The notes: a model not told the origin generated them from the sequence alone. Positions 33,738 to 43,647 are shown, counted from the first letter of the stretch. The stretch: 64,000 nucleotides of DNA from Erinaceus europaeus (GCF_950295315.1 NC_080176.1:37840189-37904188), one strand, 5' to 3'. Numbers and translations are program-made.

Positions 33738-33836
33738 CTGTCTTGACTGTTGAAGGCTGTTCTTAGGAACCCGGAAGCCGTGAATAGTGTCATCAAAGCA
33801 TTTAATAAAGAAGAGGGAGCTATCAGTAGATTTTAC
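33738..33836 (-). CDS. OSBPL1A: OSBPL1A exon: PH domain late strands
   Basis: A 99-bp exon, exactly 33 codons, reading VKSTDSSLFFIKCFDDTIHG then FRVPKNSLQQSRQ. It covers the late strands of the PH domain. The acceptor is CTTTATAAG and the donor GTAATT, and both ends are phase 0. The human protein ends this stretch in Ser-Arg-Glu followed by Asp-Trp (memory); here it is Ser-Arg-Gln then Asn-Trp across the junction. A type B SINE tail lies only about 32 bp beyond the donor. Confidence 0.95.
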
Positions 33837-33839
33837 CTT

Positions 33840-34425
33840 ATAAAGAAATATAAAGAAATCTGTAAGACACCACCATTCATGGACATCAAACAGAGTTCTA
33901 AAACAACCTGGATGCAAAATTAAAAGTATTAGTATGATTTATTTAATCATACCCAATTGAACATTATATTTTGACTGTTCAGAAATACAGAGAAAAACTG
34001 ATACTACAGGCATATCAAATATAGTAAAGCTTTTTATATCAAATCAGGCTTTCATTCTTAATTACACAAAGTAAATACTAACAGACATACATATATATAT
34101 ATGTATATATATATATAAAACCTTTCTATATACAGGCTATTAAATTCTTTCAGTACTACATTTTGAATTTCTTATTTCTGCCAGTCTTAGTGAACACAGA
34201 AAGAAAATACCTGAAGAGAATGTACAGGGATGGTGGGTAGATAAAATTGATAGAGGAGGAGAAAAGGATGACAGGACCTGAAAAAATACCTGACAGAAAA
34301 GCAACCTGGTGGAGGGTATGTTGTGCTGATAGCTACCTTGGGGAGATAGAAAATCATACACCTGTGACATCCACAGTCTTGGAAATAAACATTTCCACAT
34401 AAAGTGAACTATTTAAAAACAACAA
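33840..34425 (-). other. OSBPL1A intron, with (TA)n near 34090
   Basis: Unique AT-rich intron; ATATATATATATGTATATAT at 34090-34117. No other feature. Confidence 0.45.
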
Positions 34426-34427
34426 TG

Positions 34428-34590
34428 TGGTCTGGGAGGTGGCGCAGTGATAAAGCTTTGAACTCTCAAGCATGAGGTCCTGAGTTTGATCCCTGGCAGC
34501 ACATGTGCCAGAGTGATGTCTGGATTTTCCTCTCTCCTCTTATCTTTCTCATAGATAAATAGAATCTTAAAAAATAAAATAAAAAATAAT
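34428..34590 (+). mobile_element. SINE type C
   Basis: GTGGTCTGGGAGGTGGCGCA, GAGTTTGATCCCTGGCAGCA B-box, GTGATGTCTGGATTTTCC. Confidence 0.9.
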
Positions 34591-34679
34591 TCAAAACTTT
34601 TCTACCACTCCCACCCCTGGAAGAAAAAAAGTTCTAAGCTTATGAAACCAAATAAATTTTGAAAAGTGAGGGAATTTCT

Positions 34680-34845
34680 TTTTTCTTTTCTTTTCTTTTC
34701 TTTCTTTTTTTTTTTTAAGCAGGACACTTTTCAGCTCTGGACTACGGTGATTTGGGGGATTGAACCTAGGACTTCAGGACTTCAGATCCTCAGGTATAAG
34801 AATCTCTTTGCATAACCATTATGCTATCTACCCCTGACTATAAAG
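34680..34845 (-). mobile_element. SINE type D
   Basis: A TTTTC-rich tail run then AAGCAGGACACTTTTCAGCT, GGGGGATTGAACCTAGGACT, TTTGCATAACCATTATGCTA. Confidence 0.8.
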
Positions 34846-34939
34846 GAATTTAAGAATAGAAAAAGATTGAACTTCTACTTCAAGAAAAGGCAAGGAAAAA
34901 GTCTCAGGAGAACTCAAACTTTTAAACATCATAAGCTTT

Positions 34940-35405
34940 AAGTCAGAAACAGAAGGATGAATATGGGATGATCTCATGCGTAGACAAAAGTTGAAAAACA
35001 GGGTCAGCTTGGGTCCATACTCCCAAAGGGATAAAGACTAGGAAAGCTGTCAGGGGAGGGGATGGAATACAGAGATCTGGTGGTGGGAATTGTGTGGATT
35101 TGTAACCCTCTTATCCTATGGTTTTGTTAATGTCTTCTTTTTTAAATAAATAAAAAAATTTAAAAAAAGAAAAAAACAAGATCAGAAGGGAAAACACAAA
35201 GCAGAACTTGGAATGGAGTTGGTCTACTGCACCAAAGTAAAAGACTCGGGTGGGGGGGGGGGGTCAGGTCCTGGAACATGATGGCAGAGGAGGACCTAGA
35301 AGGGGTTGAATTGTTATGTGGAAATGTTACACATGTACAAACTATTGCATTTTATTGTCAACTGTAAACTATTAATCCCTCAATAAAGAATTTTTTTTAA
35401 AAAAA
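34940..35405 (+). mobile_element. L1-short 3' end, interrupted by an L1-long 3' end
   Basis: Outer element: GAAGGATGAATATGGGATGA to GTTGAAAAACAGGGTCAG (end of ORF2), resuming at about 35180 with CAGAAGGGAAAACACAAAGC, CACCAAAGTAAAAGACTCGG, a G-run and CAATAAAGAATTTTTTTT. Confidence 0.85.
35008..35170 (+). mobile_element. L1-long 3' end inserted in L1-short
   Basis: CTTGGGTCCATACTCCCAAA to GGTGGTGGGAATTGTGTGGA and AATAAATAAAAAAATTT. AAAAACAGGGTCAG before and AAAAACAAGATCAG after are the diverged target-site duplication. Confidence 0.85.
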
Positions 35406-35409
35406 TCAC

Positions 35410-35605
35410 AAGCTGGCCTAGGCTGAGGGATGGCACACCTGATCGAGTATAACTGTTACAATGCACAAAGCACCTGGGTTCAAGCCCCTAGTGTCCATCT
35501 GCAGGAGGGTGAGAGGGAGCTTCACAAAGAATGAAGCAGTACTACAGGTGTCGCTCCCTTTCCTTCTATCAAATAAATAAAATATTTTTAAAATATCACA
35601 GGCTA
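35410..35605 (+). mobile_element. SINE type B
   Basis: GGCTGAGGGATGGCACACCT, CACCTGGGTTCAAGCCCCTA B-box, ATCAAATAAATAAAATAT. Confidence 0.87.
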
Positions 35606-35824
35606 AAAACTCTCACAAGCCAATAAAGAGGAAAAGCTTTATGGTACTGGATTTGGCAATGGTTTCTTAGCAAAAACAGAAAGGACAAAGAATGATCAAA
35701 TAAACTACATCAAAATTAAAAAATATCTAAGCACCAAGAAACACCAGCAGCAACACATAAAACAGGAGAAAATATCTTCAAAGTCTATGTTTGATAACTA
35801 TTCTAAATATACTAAGAACTCCTA

Positions 35825-36010
35825 TGGGGCCAGGATGTAGAGCATTTGGTAAAATATGTTCCTTGACATGTCTGAGGTCCAGAGGTTGAGTCCCGACTCC
35901 ACACAGAAACCCTACATCACTGGGGGAAGCTCTGTGGATGGTGGCACACTGCTCATAGTGCCTCTCCCTTCCTTTCTCTATACATGTGTGTATATATTTT
36001 TGAAGAATGA
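35825..36010 (+). mobile_element. Old tRNA-derived SINE
   Basis: TGGGGCCAGGATGTAGAGCA head, CCAGAGGTTGAGTCCCGACT B-box, CTCTCCCTTCCTTTCTC. Confidence 0.55.
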
Positions 36011-36556
36011 AACATTCTACCAGAAGTAGTAGAATTGAATAAAAATGAGGCCCCAGTATTATGAAGAGGAAAGAAAAGACAACTACAACTCAAACATCAA
36101 CAAAAACCGGAGGGTAAGAAAGTAAGCACAACACATAAACAGCTCTCCAGAGAAGTAACCACGAAGCACATGAAGAGACTCAGCATCACTGGTTGTTGGG
36201 AAAATACAAATTGAAATATAACTAGGTATCCACATTCACCGACCAAACAATATCAATAAAGCAGAAAATACAAAGTGTTCGTGAGGATACAGACAAACGG
36301 GAGTCCTTGGATCTGCTGGATGGAGATGCAGCTTCTAAGGAAGATAGCATGGAAGGTCCTCAAAACATTCAATACAATCCTATGGTAATAGGATCCAGCC
36401 ATTCACTTCTGGCTATCTAGCCAAATGAGCTGAAAGCAATCTTAAAGAGCTATCTGCACATCAACGATCCCTGCAGTGTTGGTCACCATAGCCAAGAGGT
36501 GGAAATGGCCCAAATGTTCAGTGATGAACGAGCTAATAAGAAAGTGTGGTAAATGG

Positions 36557-36748
36557 GCCAGGTGGTGGTGCCCATGTTCCAAAGTGCAAGGACCCAGGTT
36601 CAAGACCCCAGTCCCTACCTGCTGGGGAAAGTTTTGCCAGTGGTGAAGCAGTACTGCAGGTATCTCTCTGTCTCTTTCCCTCTCCCTCCCCCTGCCCTTT
36701 CAGCTTCTCGCTGTCTCTATCCAATAAATAAAGATAATTAAAAAATAA
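36557..36748 (+). mobile_element. SINE type B inside old L1
   Basis: GGCCAGGTGGTGGTGCCCAT, CCCAGGTTCAAGACCCCAGT B-box, ATCCAATAAATAAAGATAA. Flanked by AATAAGAAAGTGTGGTAAA and AATAAGAAAATGTGGTGAA. Confidence 0.92.
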
Positions 36749-36887
36749 GAAAATGTGGTGAACAAATTGTCTCTTGAACTCTGAGAACTATGGTGCTCCT
36801 GAGAAGGGAGACAGCAGGAGTTCTTGGTGAACAGTGTGGTGACTAGTAGTTCACATTATGCATGGGTGTGCAACTTTACCCTATAGA

Positions 36888-37230
36888 CCTTTTTTTTTGC
36901 CTCCAGGGTTATTGCTGGGGCTTGGTGCCTGCACCATGAATCCACTGCTCCTGGAGGTGATTTTTCCCATTTTGTTGCCCTTGTTGTTGTGCTTGTTGTA
37001 GTTGCTATTGTTGTCATAGTTGTTATTGTTGAATAGGACAGAGAGAAATGAAGAAAGGAGGGGAAGACAGAGAGGGGGAGAGAAAGATAGACACCTGCAG
37101 ACCTGTTTCACTGCTTGTGAAAAGATCCACCTGCAGGTGGGGAGCCAAGGGCTCAAACAGGGATGCCTATGCCAGTCCTTGTGCTTCGTGCCATGTGCGC
37201 TTAACCTGCTGTGCTACTGCCCGACCCCCT
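36888..37230 (-). mobile_element. SINE type A, with 3' module
   Basis: TTTGCCTCCAGGGTTATTGC, CCATTTTGTTGCCCTTGTTG, GACACCTGCAGACCTGTTTC, GCTACTGCCCGACCCC. Confidence 0.93.
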
Positions 37231-37284
37231 CCACAGACTTAAAATATTGTGAAACTGTGTCAAGTCAGTAATAAAGAAAAATTA

Positions 37285-37565
37285 GTGGCTGGGTGGTGGT
37301 ATCTCTGGTTAAACACACGTTACAATGTTCAAGAACCCAGTATCAAGCCCACAAGTCCCCATCTGCAGAGGGGAAGCTTCACTCATGGTGAAATAGTGCT
37401 TCAGGCCAGTCAGTCTCTCTCTCTCCCTCTCCCTATCTCTCTCTCTCTCTCTCTAGCCCATAAGTCCCCATCTGCAGAGGGGAAGCTTCACTTATGGTGA
37501 AATAGTGCTTCAGGCCAGTCAGTCTCTCTCTCTCTCCCTCTCCCTCTCCCTCTCTCTCTCTCAGA
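37285..37565 (+). mobile_element. SINE type B with internal tandem duplication
   Basis: GGCTGGGTGGTGGTATCTCT head. The B-box and AAGCTTC region plus (CT)n (37347-37455) is repeated at 37456-37564, giving a double body. Confidence 0.88.
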
Positions 37566-38500
37566 AGCTAATCTTTTCAAAAAAATTAAAAAATAAAGTG
37601 GTTACGATGACAAGTTTTACATTATATAAAAAATTCAAACATATTGATAGTTATAAACACCTATATCTCAAATCAATAACCTAGCCTCTACCTTAAGAAA
37701 CCATTAAATAGCTCAGGCCCAACCACCCCGGAGGAAGTTTAGATGCTGTGGTATCTCTGTTCCTCTCTTCTTTCATTTTCTTCCTCAAAAAGTCAGATTG
37801 ACTCAGAGCAGTGAAGCTTTAAGGAAGCCATTAAGTGAACAGAGCTTGTCTTCGAGCAGTTACTCAATGGATAACCATTGACTTGTACTAGCATATGACT
37901 TATACATATGTAGGCCTTCATAGGCACCTACATTCAAAAGCTATAAAACATAGATCATAATATAGCAGAAGCTAATGAATTCCAAGGAAGTTAAAAACCA
38001 ACTAATTCTGGGTGGGAAGAGAGTAGGGGTTGAGTCAACTTGGTAACTTGGAGGGGAGTTAAGGTAGGGAAGAGTGAGATAAAAGACAATGCAGAAAAAA
38101 AAAACCTTACGATTAAGTAGATTAATGACAAGTGCAGAAAGACATTCGAAAATAGTCAAGACTGCAAAAGCAGGAACTAAACGTAGTCTGGATAAGACTA
38201 GAAAAAGGTTCCTAGGCATCCAGATCAAATGTGGAAGGAAGAAGGGTTGTGAACACATGGAGGGAACCAGTTTGTGTAATGAGGTGGTTCTGACTAAGTC
38301 TGTGACTCCCCAGAGGGAAACTGAAGCTCTTCTGAGAGTTCTCACACCGAGAACAGCAGGTGTTATAAAGAGCAGATGGACCTCTAGGGTAGATTAACAG
38401 CCCTAAACTTGGGAAACAAAAACATGTTTAACTGATTTTTTTTTGTCATTGTGGGGCTTTAGCACTCTTAACTGACTCTTTCAGATAGACAGACACACAG
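37566..38500 (-). other. OSBPL1A intron, no recognised element
   Basis: Unique-looking. A Lys/Arg-rich open frame at 38089-38397 has no recognisable domain and is not called. Confidence 0.4.
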
Positions 38501-38502
38501 AA

Positions 38503-38695
38503 ATAGATGGATGGATGGATGGATGGAAGGATGGAAGGATGGATGGATGGATGGATGGATGGATGGATGGATGGATGGATGGATGACAGGTAGATAGATG
38601 AATGGAGGGATGGATGGATGACAGATAGATAGATGGAAGGAAGGATGGATGATAGATAGAGAGATACATAGATAGATAGATGGATGGATGGATGG
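38503..38695. repeat. (GGAT)n with GATA and GGAA variants
   Basis: Tetranucleotide array with interrupted units; encodes only repetitive His-Pro-Ser-Ile on the other strand. Confidence 0.97.
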
Positions 38696-38812
38696 TGAAA
38701 GATAGCACTGTACCAAAGTTCCCCCCAGTGTGGTGAAAACCAGGCTTGAACCTAGGTTGTGTGTATGACAAAGAAAGCACTCTCTTAGGTGAGTTATTTA
38801 TCTGGCTCAAAA
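38696..38812 (-). mobile_element. Old SINE, D-like, joined to (GGAT)n
   Basis: GTTCCCCCCAGTGTGGTGAA, CCAGGCTTGAACCTAGGTTG, GACAAAGAAAGCACTCTCTT. Similar to 43345-43455. Confidence 0.55.
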
Positions 38813-38849
38813 TATATATGTGTGTGTGTGTGTATGTGTGTGTGTGTTT

Positions 38850-39306
38850 ATAGACTCCAGTCTCAGACTCAAGTCTAAAGAGACAAACCTTGCTGTACCC
38901 TGGTTAGCAAAACAATCAGAAGTATTTATATTTATAAAGAACCTAAGAATACTGGTTTGGGCATAGTTTTAGATTTTACTTTACTGCCAGAAAGCACTTA
39001 TTTATCCAGATCTAATCATATACAAACATATACATGCACACACAAATACGCACAGTGTGGACATAAACACATACAGACAGACACACGCAAAATGATGAAG
39101 CTCTGCTTAAGAGTGTATGGATATTCATCTCTCATTCCACATGTAAAGGTAAGAAAACATGCTTGCATTTTTAAAACAGAGACTTCACAACTTGTTCTGA
39201 AATTAAAATATAGACAGGTGGGTTTTAACCTATCCTAAATGACTTAAGGCTATCTTTTGTAGAATAGGCTTCACAGTTTGAGTTAGAGACATGGATGTCA
39301 TCTTAC
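38850..39306 (-). other. OSBPL1A intron near exon cluster
   Basis: No repeat recognised in the stretch between the SINE/(TG)n at 38845 and the exon at 39307. Confidence 0.4.
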
Positions 39307-39370
39307 CGTGCATACTGCTTGAGTTAGATGCTTGCACCCCTGGCGGTAAATATTATGGACTGCATCAGGC
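39307..39370 (-). CDS. OSBPL1A: OSBPL1A exon: PH domain middle strands
   Basis: A 64-bp exon (one base plus 21 codons) reading PDAVHNIYRQGCKHLTQAVC then T. The donor is GTAAGA. The acceptor TTTCTGAAG has a poor pyrimidine tract. The intron separating it from the preceding exon is only 102 bp. It ends in phase 0 and continues with VKSTDSS in the next exon. Confidence 0.94.
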
Positions 39371-39472
39371 CTTCAGAAATAATATTAATAACGCAAAGAT
39401 AAGACTGGACATTTTTCATCTTTTAAAATTTAGATAGCAAGATGTAATACATGCAAGGATTGTGACACTTAC

Positions 39473-39546
39473 TGCTTCCTATACCACGAAAGGACTCCAT
39501 GTTCTAACACTACCCAGAATAAATTCCAGCCAAAAAATCTTGAACT
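39473..39546 (-). CDS. OSBPL1A: OSBPL1A exon: PH domain core
   Basis: A 74-bp exon (24 codons plus CA) reading SSRFFGWNLFWVVLEHGVLS then WYRK. This is the PH signature pattern: a basic first loop, then the aromatic-rich strands with FWVVL and LSWY. The acceptor is TTCCCTTAG and the donor a perfect GTAAGT. The partial CA codon joins G of the next exon to give Gln. Asn in GWNLFW replaces Arg of the human protein (memory), close to the lipid-facing loop. Confidence 0.95.
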
Positions 39547-39989
39547 CTAAGGGAAAATGAGAAAGATTTTCCAAGATGGCAACTTCAGATTAAAATACTA
39601 GACTGATAAGAAAGTAGCGTGACTTGAGAGTCCCAAGTCTTCCATCAGTAATGTTAGTGAACACTATAAAATGATCAAACCTGAACTTAGGTACTAGATG
39701 CTGTAACACAAGCATATCACCAAGCACAGAAGTGATGTCTTACTGATATGATCAATGATGTTTACAGTTCTGGCAATACTGTTCAGAGATATTTATAAGA
39801 AATATGTCAGTCATAGGCACCATAGTATTTCCTCTAAATCCTATATGGGCTTCTACAAAAGGAAAAAAATTCTATTATTTTATACAATCTAAATATACAT
39901 CTGCATTAAGATATAGAGAGAGCTTGCAATTGAAAAGGAAACTAAATGCCAGAGCAAAAAATAATGCTAGAAAATAATTGAACTCCAAA

Positions 39990-40285
39990 AGAGAAAAAAA
40001 TTTTTTTAATTTATTTATTTATTTATTCCCTTTTGTTGCCCTTGTTGTTTTATTGTTGTAGTTATTATTGTTGTTGTCATTGTTGTTGGATAGGACAGAG
40101 AGAAATGGAGAGAGGAGGGGAAGACAGAGAGGAGGAGAGAAAGATAGACACCTGCAGACCTGCTTCACCACCTGTGAAGTGACTCCCCTGCAGGTGGGGA
40201 GCCGGGGTTCGAACCGGTATCCTTATGCCAGTCCTTGTGCTTTGCGCCACCTGCGCTTAACCCGCTGCGCTACAGCCCGACTCCC
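39990..40285 (-). mobile_element. SINE type A between OSBPL1A exons
   Basis: TTATTTATTTATTTATTCCC, TGTTGCCCTTGTTGTTTTAT, GGTTCGAACCGGTATCCTTA, CTTAACCCGCTGCGCTACAG. Flanked by ACTCCAAAAGAGAAA (39970) and CCCCAAAAGAGAAAT (40283). A well-preserved copy. Confidence 0.94.
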
Positions 40286-40289
40286 CAAA

Positions 40290-40635
40290 AGAGAAATTTT
40301 AAGAGTCTAAAGCATTTGTGTCTTTTCTCAGTAACAATTCAGAAATTTAAATTCCTCATAAATCTCTCATGGCTTGAGGTTCATAACAAAAATATAATTC
40401 TATGATTTAGTTAGAAATATATATATATATTCCCATACTCTGTTGGGTACAAATTTTGTCACCTAAATGTATCATATCATCAACACAGAAGACAATAATT
40501 GCTAGAACTCCAGCAGTATAGAAATGATTTATATTACTAGATCCAAGAGTGAATAAATCATTTATACTTCAAAAATAGTTGAAACTAGAAAGAAGTCTTC
40601 TAATTTTATAAATTAAAAAGACCATCCCAACCTAC
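40290..40635 (-). other. OSBPL1A intron, no recognised element
   Basis: AT-rich, with a short (TA)n at 40418. Nothing else. Confidence 0.4.
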
Positions 40636-40680
40636 CTTCCAGAGAGGGCCCTCAAATCGTTTCAATGCTTTGTAAATGAC
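40636..40680 (-). CDS. OSBPL1A: OSBPL1A exon: start of PH domain
   Basis: A 45-bp microexon-sized exon, exactly 15 codons, reading VIYKALKRFEGPLWK. It begins the PH domain (strand beta-1, with the typical EGPLWK turn). The acceptor is TTTTCAATAG and the donor GTAGGT; both ends are phase 0, so skipping it would keep the frame but remove the first PH strand. Human has Tyr where this copy has Phe before the Glu (memory). Confidence 0.95.
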
Positions 40681-40767
40681 CTATTGAAAAACAAGCCTTC
40701 ATTAGAAATGCATCTATGCATTTTCAAGTTGTATGCTAAAAATTATTGTACAAAGACAACTAATTAC

Positions 40768-40829
40768 CTTGTGACCAACAAGAATGTGCTTCATTTCAGC
40801 ACCCTGTGCAAGATCAAGGGGTTTCTTAT
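40768..40829 (-). CDS. OSBPL1A: OSBPL1A exon: ankyrin-PH linker
   Basis: A 62-bp exon (2 bases plus 20 codons) reading KKPLDLAQGAEMKHILVGHK, the cap after the third ankyrin repeat that leads into the PH domain, about residues 209-229. The acceptor is GTTTTATACAG and the donor GTAATT, in phase 0. It is separated from the next exon by an intron of only 87 bp. The human residue after the split Asp is Gln (memory), here Lys. Confidence 0.95.
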
Positions 40830-40905
40830 CTGTATAAAACACAAGGACAATGTCATCAGACCTTAACTGTACTAGAAACTGATGCTGTAACTTCAATACA
40901 TATTC

Positions 40906-40938
40906 TCTTAACCAGCTGTGCTACCACCCAACTCCCAG
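40906..40938 (-). mobile_element. SINE head scrap
   Basis: CTTAACCAGCTGTGCTACCA followed by CCCAACTCCC is the first 30 bp of a type A head only. Confidence 0.5.
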
Positions 40939-41149
40939 TACATGTTCTTTCATTAGTCCAACAGCTACACATTCTTCTTCATTCTCCCTAAAGTAACCAC
41001 CTGAAATTTGCATTCAATTCTTCATGGTCACCTTTTCAGTAGTTAACTATTAAGTTAAATTCAGCAATCAAATTAGCCTTAAGACACTGTACATATCCTA
41101 TGATCATTCAAGCTTCCTTGCATTAAATAACAAACTTAGTTTCCTATGG

Positions 41150-41560
41150 CTGTTGTAGCAAATTACCACAAATTTAGTGCCTTAAGAAAATATAAATTAA
41201 TTCTCTTATAATTTGGGAAGTCAGAAGTCCAAAATCAGTTTCACTGAACTAAAAAAAAAAAAAAAAGATGTAGGCAAACCTGAACTCCTGAAAACTCTAG
41301 GGGAGAAGACACTCCTTAGCCTTTTCTGAAGTCTAGAGGCCATCTGAATCCCTTGCTTTGCAGTTCCTCCCTCCATCTTCAAAGAACATCATCCTGACTG
41401 CCACTCCAGCCTCAATTTTTTTTTTCTCCTGGTAGTCTTGTCCTCCTGCTTTGAGTATACTGTGCTCACCTGAATCATTCAGTAATCTTTCCACATCTCA
41501 AAATATTTAACTAGTCATATTTCGGCATGCAGTATCTTTGCTTAGCCTACCACAGTCACT
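41150..41560 (+). mobile_element. Ancient interspersed repeat, family uncertain
   Basis: TTGTAGCAAATTACCACAAA, TTAGTGCCTTAAGAAAATAT, GAAGTCAGAAGTCCAAAATC, CTCTAGGGGAGAAGACACTC and TCCATCTTCAAAGAAC follow a pattern seen widely in placental genomes. I recognise the pattern but not the family name with certainty. Orientation follows that reading. Confidence 0.45.
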
Positions 41561-41754
41561 CTGAAATTATTTTATGATTGTTGCCAAGCTGAAAATGAGA
41601 AGGTGCACAGCTGAGGACAAAAAGAAAATATACCATAGAAAGAAACCATCAAAGTATTATGGAAACATTCTCAACCTTGTACTCTCTGCAAGTACTCTCT
41701 GTTTTTGCCAATCAACATAAAGACAACTTGTTTTTATAAAAGTTATTTGTTGAA

Positions 41755-41880
41755 GCTGGAGGTATGAATCAACCTGCCAATGCCCATGTCCAGCAGAGAG
41801 GCAATTACAAAAGCCCAAACTTCTACCTTCTGCACCCCATAAAGAGTTTTGATCCATACTTTCAGAGGAGTAAATGTTAG
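41755..41880 (+). mobile_element. L1-long 3'UTR fragment
   Basis: GAATCAACCTGCCAATGCCC, GAGGCAATTACAAAAGCCCA, CTTCTGCACCCCATAAAGAG. Confidence 0.75.
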
Positions 41881-42032
41881 TGGAAGATGACCAGAGGGTT
41901 CTGAACTTCAGTTCCATCAGGATCTAGAGAGAAAAGAGGGGGGAAAGGAAAAAAGGGGTGGAAGGACACTCAGCAGTAGTAGCTATGACTTAGAAAAGCA
42001 GAGAAGGAAGGACCACAGGAAAAACAGGCAAA

Positions 42033-42282
42033 GGGGGCTGGGTTGTGGTGCACCCAGTTAAGCCCACATATCACCATGTGCAAGGACCCAGATTGGAGCC
42101 CTTGCTCCCCACCTGTATGAAGTACACTTCACAAGCAGTGAAGCAGGCCTGCAGGTATCTGTCTCTCTCCCTCTCTACTTCTCTCTGTTTTGTCAAAATT
42201 AAAAAAAAAAATTCTAAAGATAGATACATTCATTGTGTAAATACTGAGCCTTAGCAATAACCCTGGTGGCAAAAAAAAAAAA
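42033..42282 (+). mobile_element. SINE type A/B-like with decayed 3' module
   Basis: GGGCTGGGTTGTGGTGCACC head, CAGATTGGAGCCCTTGCTCC, CAGTGAAGCAGGCCTGCAGG; ends GCAATAACCCTGGTGGC, the right arm of the type A module. Followed by (GAAA)n at 42282-42305. Confidence 0.8.
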
Positions 42283-42369
42283 AGAAAGAAAGAAAGAAAG
42301 AAAAGAGAGAGAGAGAAGTAAAGAAGAGAGAAAATGGATATTTATATAATTATAGAAATAACAGTCAAC

Positions 42370-42500
42370 TCATATCTGTGATCTTGGGAGAACTTATGCA
42401 GTTTCCAATGGAGGGAGTGGAGACACAGAACTCTGGTGGTGGCAAAGATGTGGAATTATCTTATAATTTTGTAAATCAATATTAAATTACCAAAAAAATA
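42370..42500 (+). mobile_element. L1-long 3' end, old
   Basis: GCAGTTTCCAATGGAGGGAG, AACTCTGGTGGTGGCAAAGA, TATTAAATTACC. Confidence 0.65.
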
Positions 42501-43340
42501 ATTTTAACATCCTTTGTTGACATATGAGGTAAGCAGGATACTACAGGAAGGATGCAAATCAAAATATAGAATAATTTCTCTATCTCAACTGCTAAAGGAA
42601 AAAAGCTATAAACAAAAACAGCCTTTTCAAAACAACATCAGACTGGAACGCTGTACTGTTTTTATGCAGTAAGACATAATTAACTTTTTTTTAAATAAAT
42701 GCCAAATACCTGGTATGTGTCAGGCAATCTTTTGTATAGGTAACTCCTAATGAGAGCCTATCATGCAATGATATATTAAGCTCTGGTGACTCACTAGTGT
42801 ACATGACAGAAAAAAAAAAAACTGGGGCTGGTGGAGGGGGGCAAGAGTCATGGAAAGGAAAAAAAAGGAGTCATGGAAAGGACATAAAAAAGGGAAAGAC
42901 ATCTGTAAATTCTAAAATATGCTGTGCTGATAGTTTTAAGTACATGATGTGAATAAAATGATGGGAATACCACTTTAGATTGGAGATTCAGGAACTGAAC
43001 AGAGATGACTCTTCTGTGGAAGGGATGCTTCCATTAAAAGAAGAAGGTAGCCATGTAATTAAATGTAGCAGCAGGATATGCCAGCAGAGAAAGCAGCTGA
43101 TGAAGGACACTGAGCTAAGAACACTTTGCAGGGCAAGAGTAAAGTCCAGAGAGTTAGAAAGAGATAGCATCCTGTGGTGGCTTTGTGGGGTAGACTGTTG
43201 GAAGCCAGCATCAGAGTTTGGATTTCATGATGTGAAGTCACAGGAATTATCATGTTTGTTTTTTCAGTGGGTCTTGACTGCTCCAAGCCAACTGTTTTTA
43301 GGCAGAGAGAGACAGTGAAAGAGAAGTAAAAGGAGAAAGA
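42501..43340 (-). other. OSBPL1A intron, mostly unclassified
   Basis: 42690-42740 (GCCAAATACCTGGTATGTGT, CAGGCAATCT) might be a MIR end. The open frame at 42980-43318 has no domain and is not called. Confidence 0.35.
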
Positions 43341-43344
43341 GAAA

Positions 43345-43455
43345 GGCATCACAGCACATAAGCGTCCCCCAGAACGGCAGAGACTGGGCTCAAACCTGGG
43401 TTGCACGAATGGCAGAACAATTCCAGGTAAGATATCTTGCTGGCCTGCCACTAAG
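43345..43455 (-). mobile_element. Old SINE, D-like
   Basis: GGCATCACAGCACATAAGCG, GGGCTCAAACCTGGGTTGCA; same family as 38696 and 31785. Confidence 0.55.
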
Positions 43456-43647
43456 GATTTCAAGTAAAAGAGTGATGTGGTGAGCTATTTTAAATTCTGT
43501 CAGAGTTAACAAATTGGAGATGAAGAACTGGAGCAATGTAAACATTGCCTGTGTGATGATTTTAACAATTCATACTAATAAGCAGTCCTATTATGGCTGT
43601 TTCTTAATTGCTCTACTGAGATAGAATTCACATGAACCCACTTAAAG

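Larger units (their letters stand above)
35610..36880 (+). mobile_element. Old L1 ORF2 remnant, interrupted by two SINEs
   Basis: Decayed C-terminal ORF2-like sequence in all three frames (CATAGCCAAGAGGTGGAAAT, GGCCCAAATGTTCAGTGATG; CACATGAAGAGACTCAGCAT). Interrupted by SINEs at 35825-36010 and 36557-36750. Confidence 0.65.

Noticed and set aside
38089..38397. 102-codon basic ORF possibly encoding a nucleic-acid-binding protein
   Set aside because: No recognisable domain, no splice or promoter context, and antisense to an OSBPL1A intron.
38503..38695. CRISPR-like or protein-coding repeat array
   Set aside because: It is a tetranucleotide microsatellite with no spacers; the His-Pro-Ser-Ile ORFs are by-products.
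42980..43318. 112-codon ORF
   Set aside because: No domain; composition like random intron sequence, and its end runs into an old SINE.
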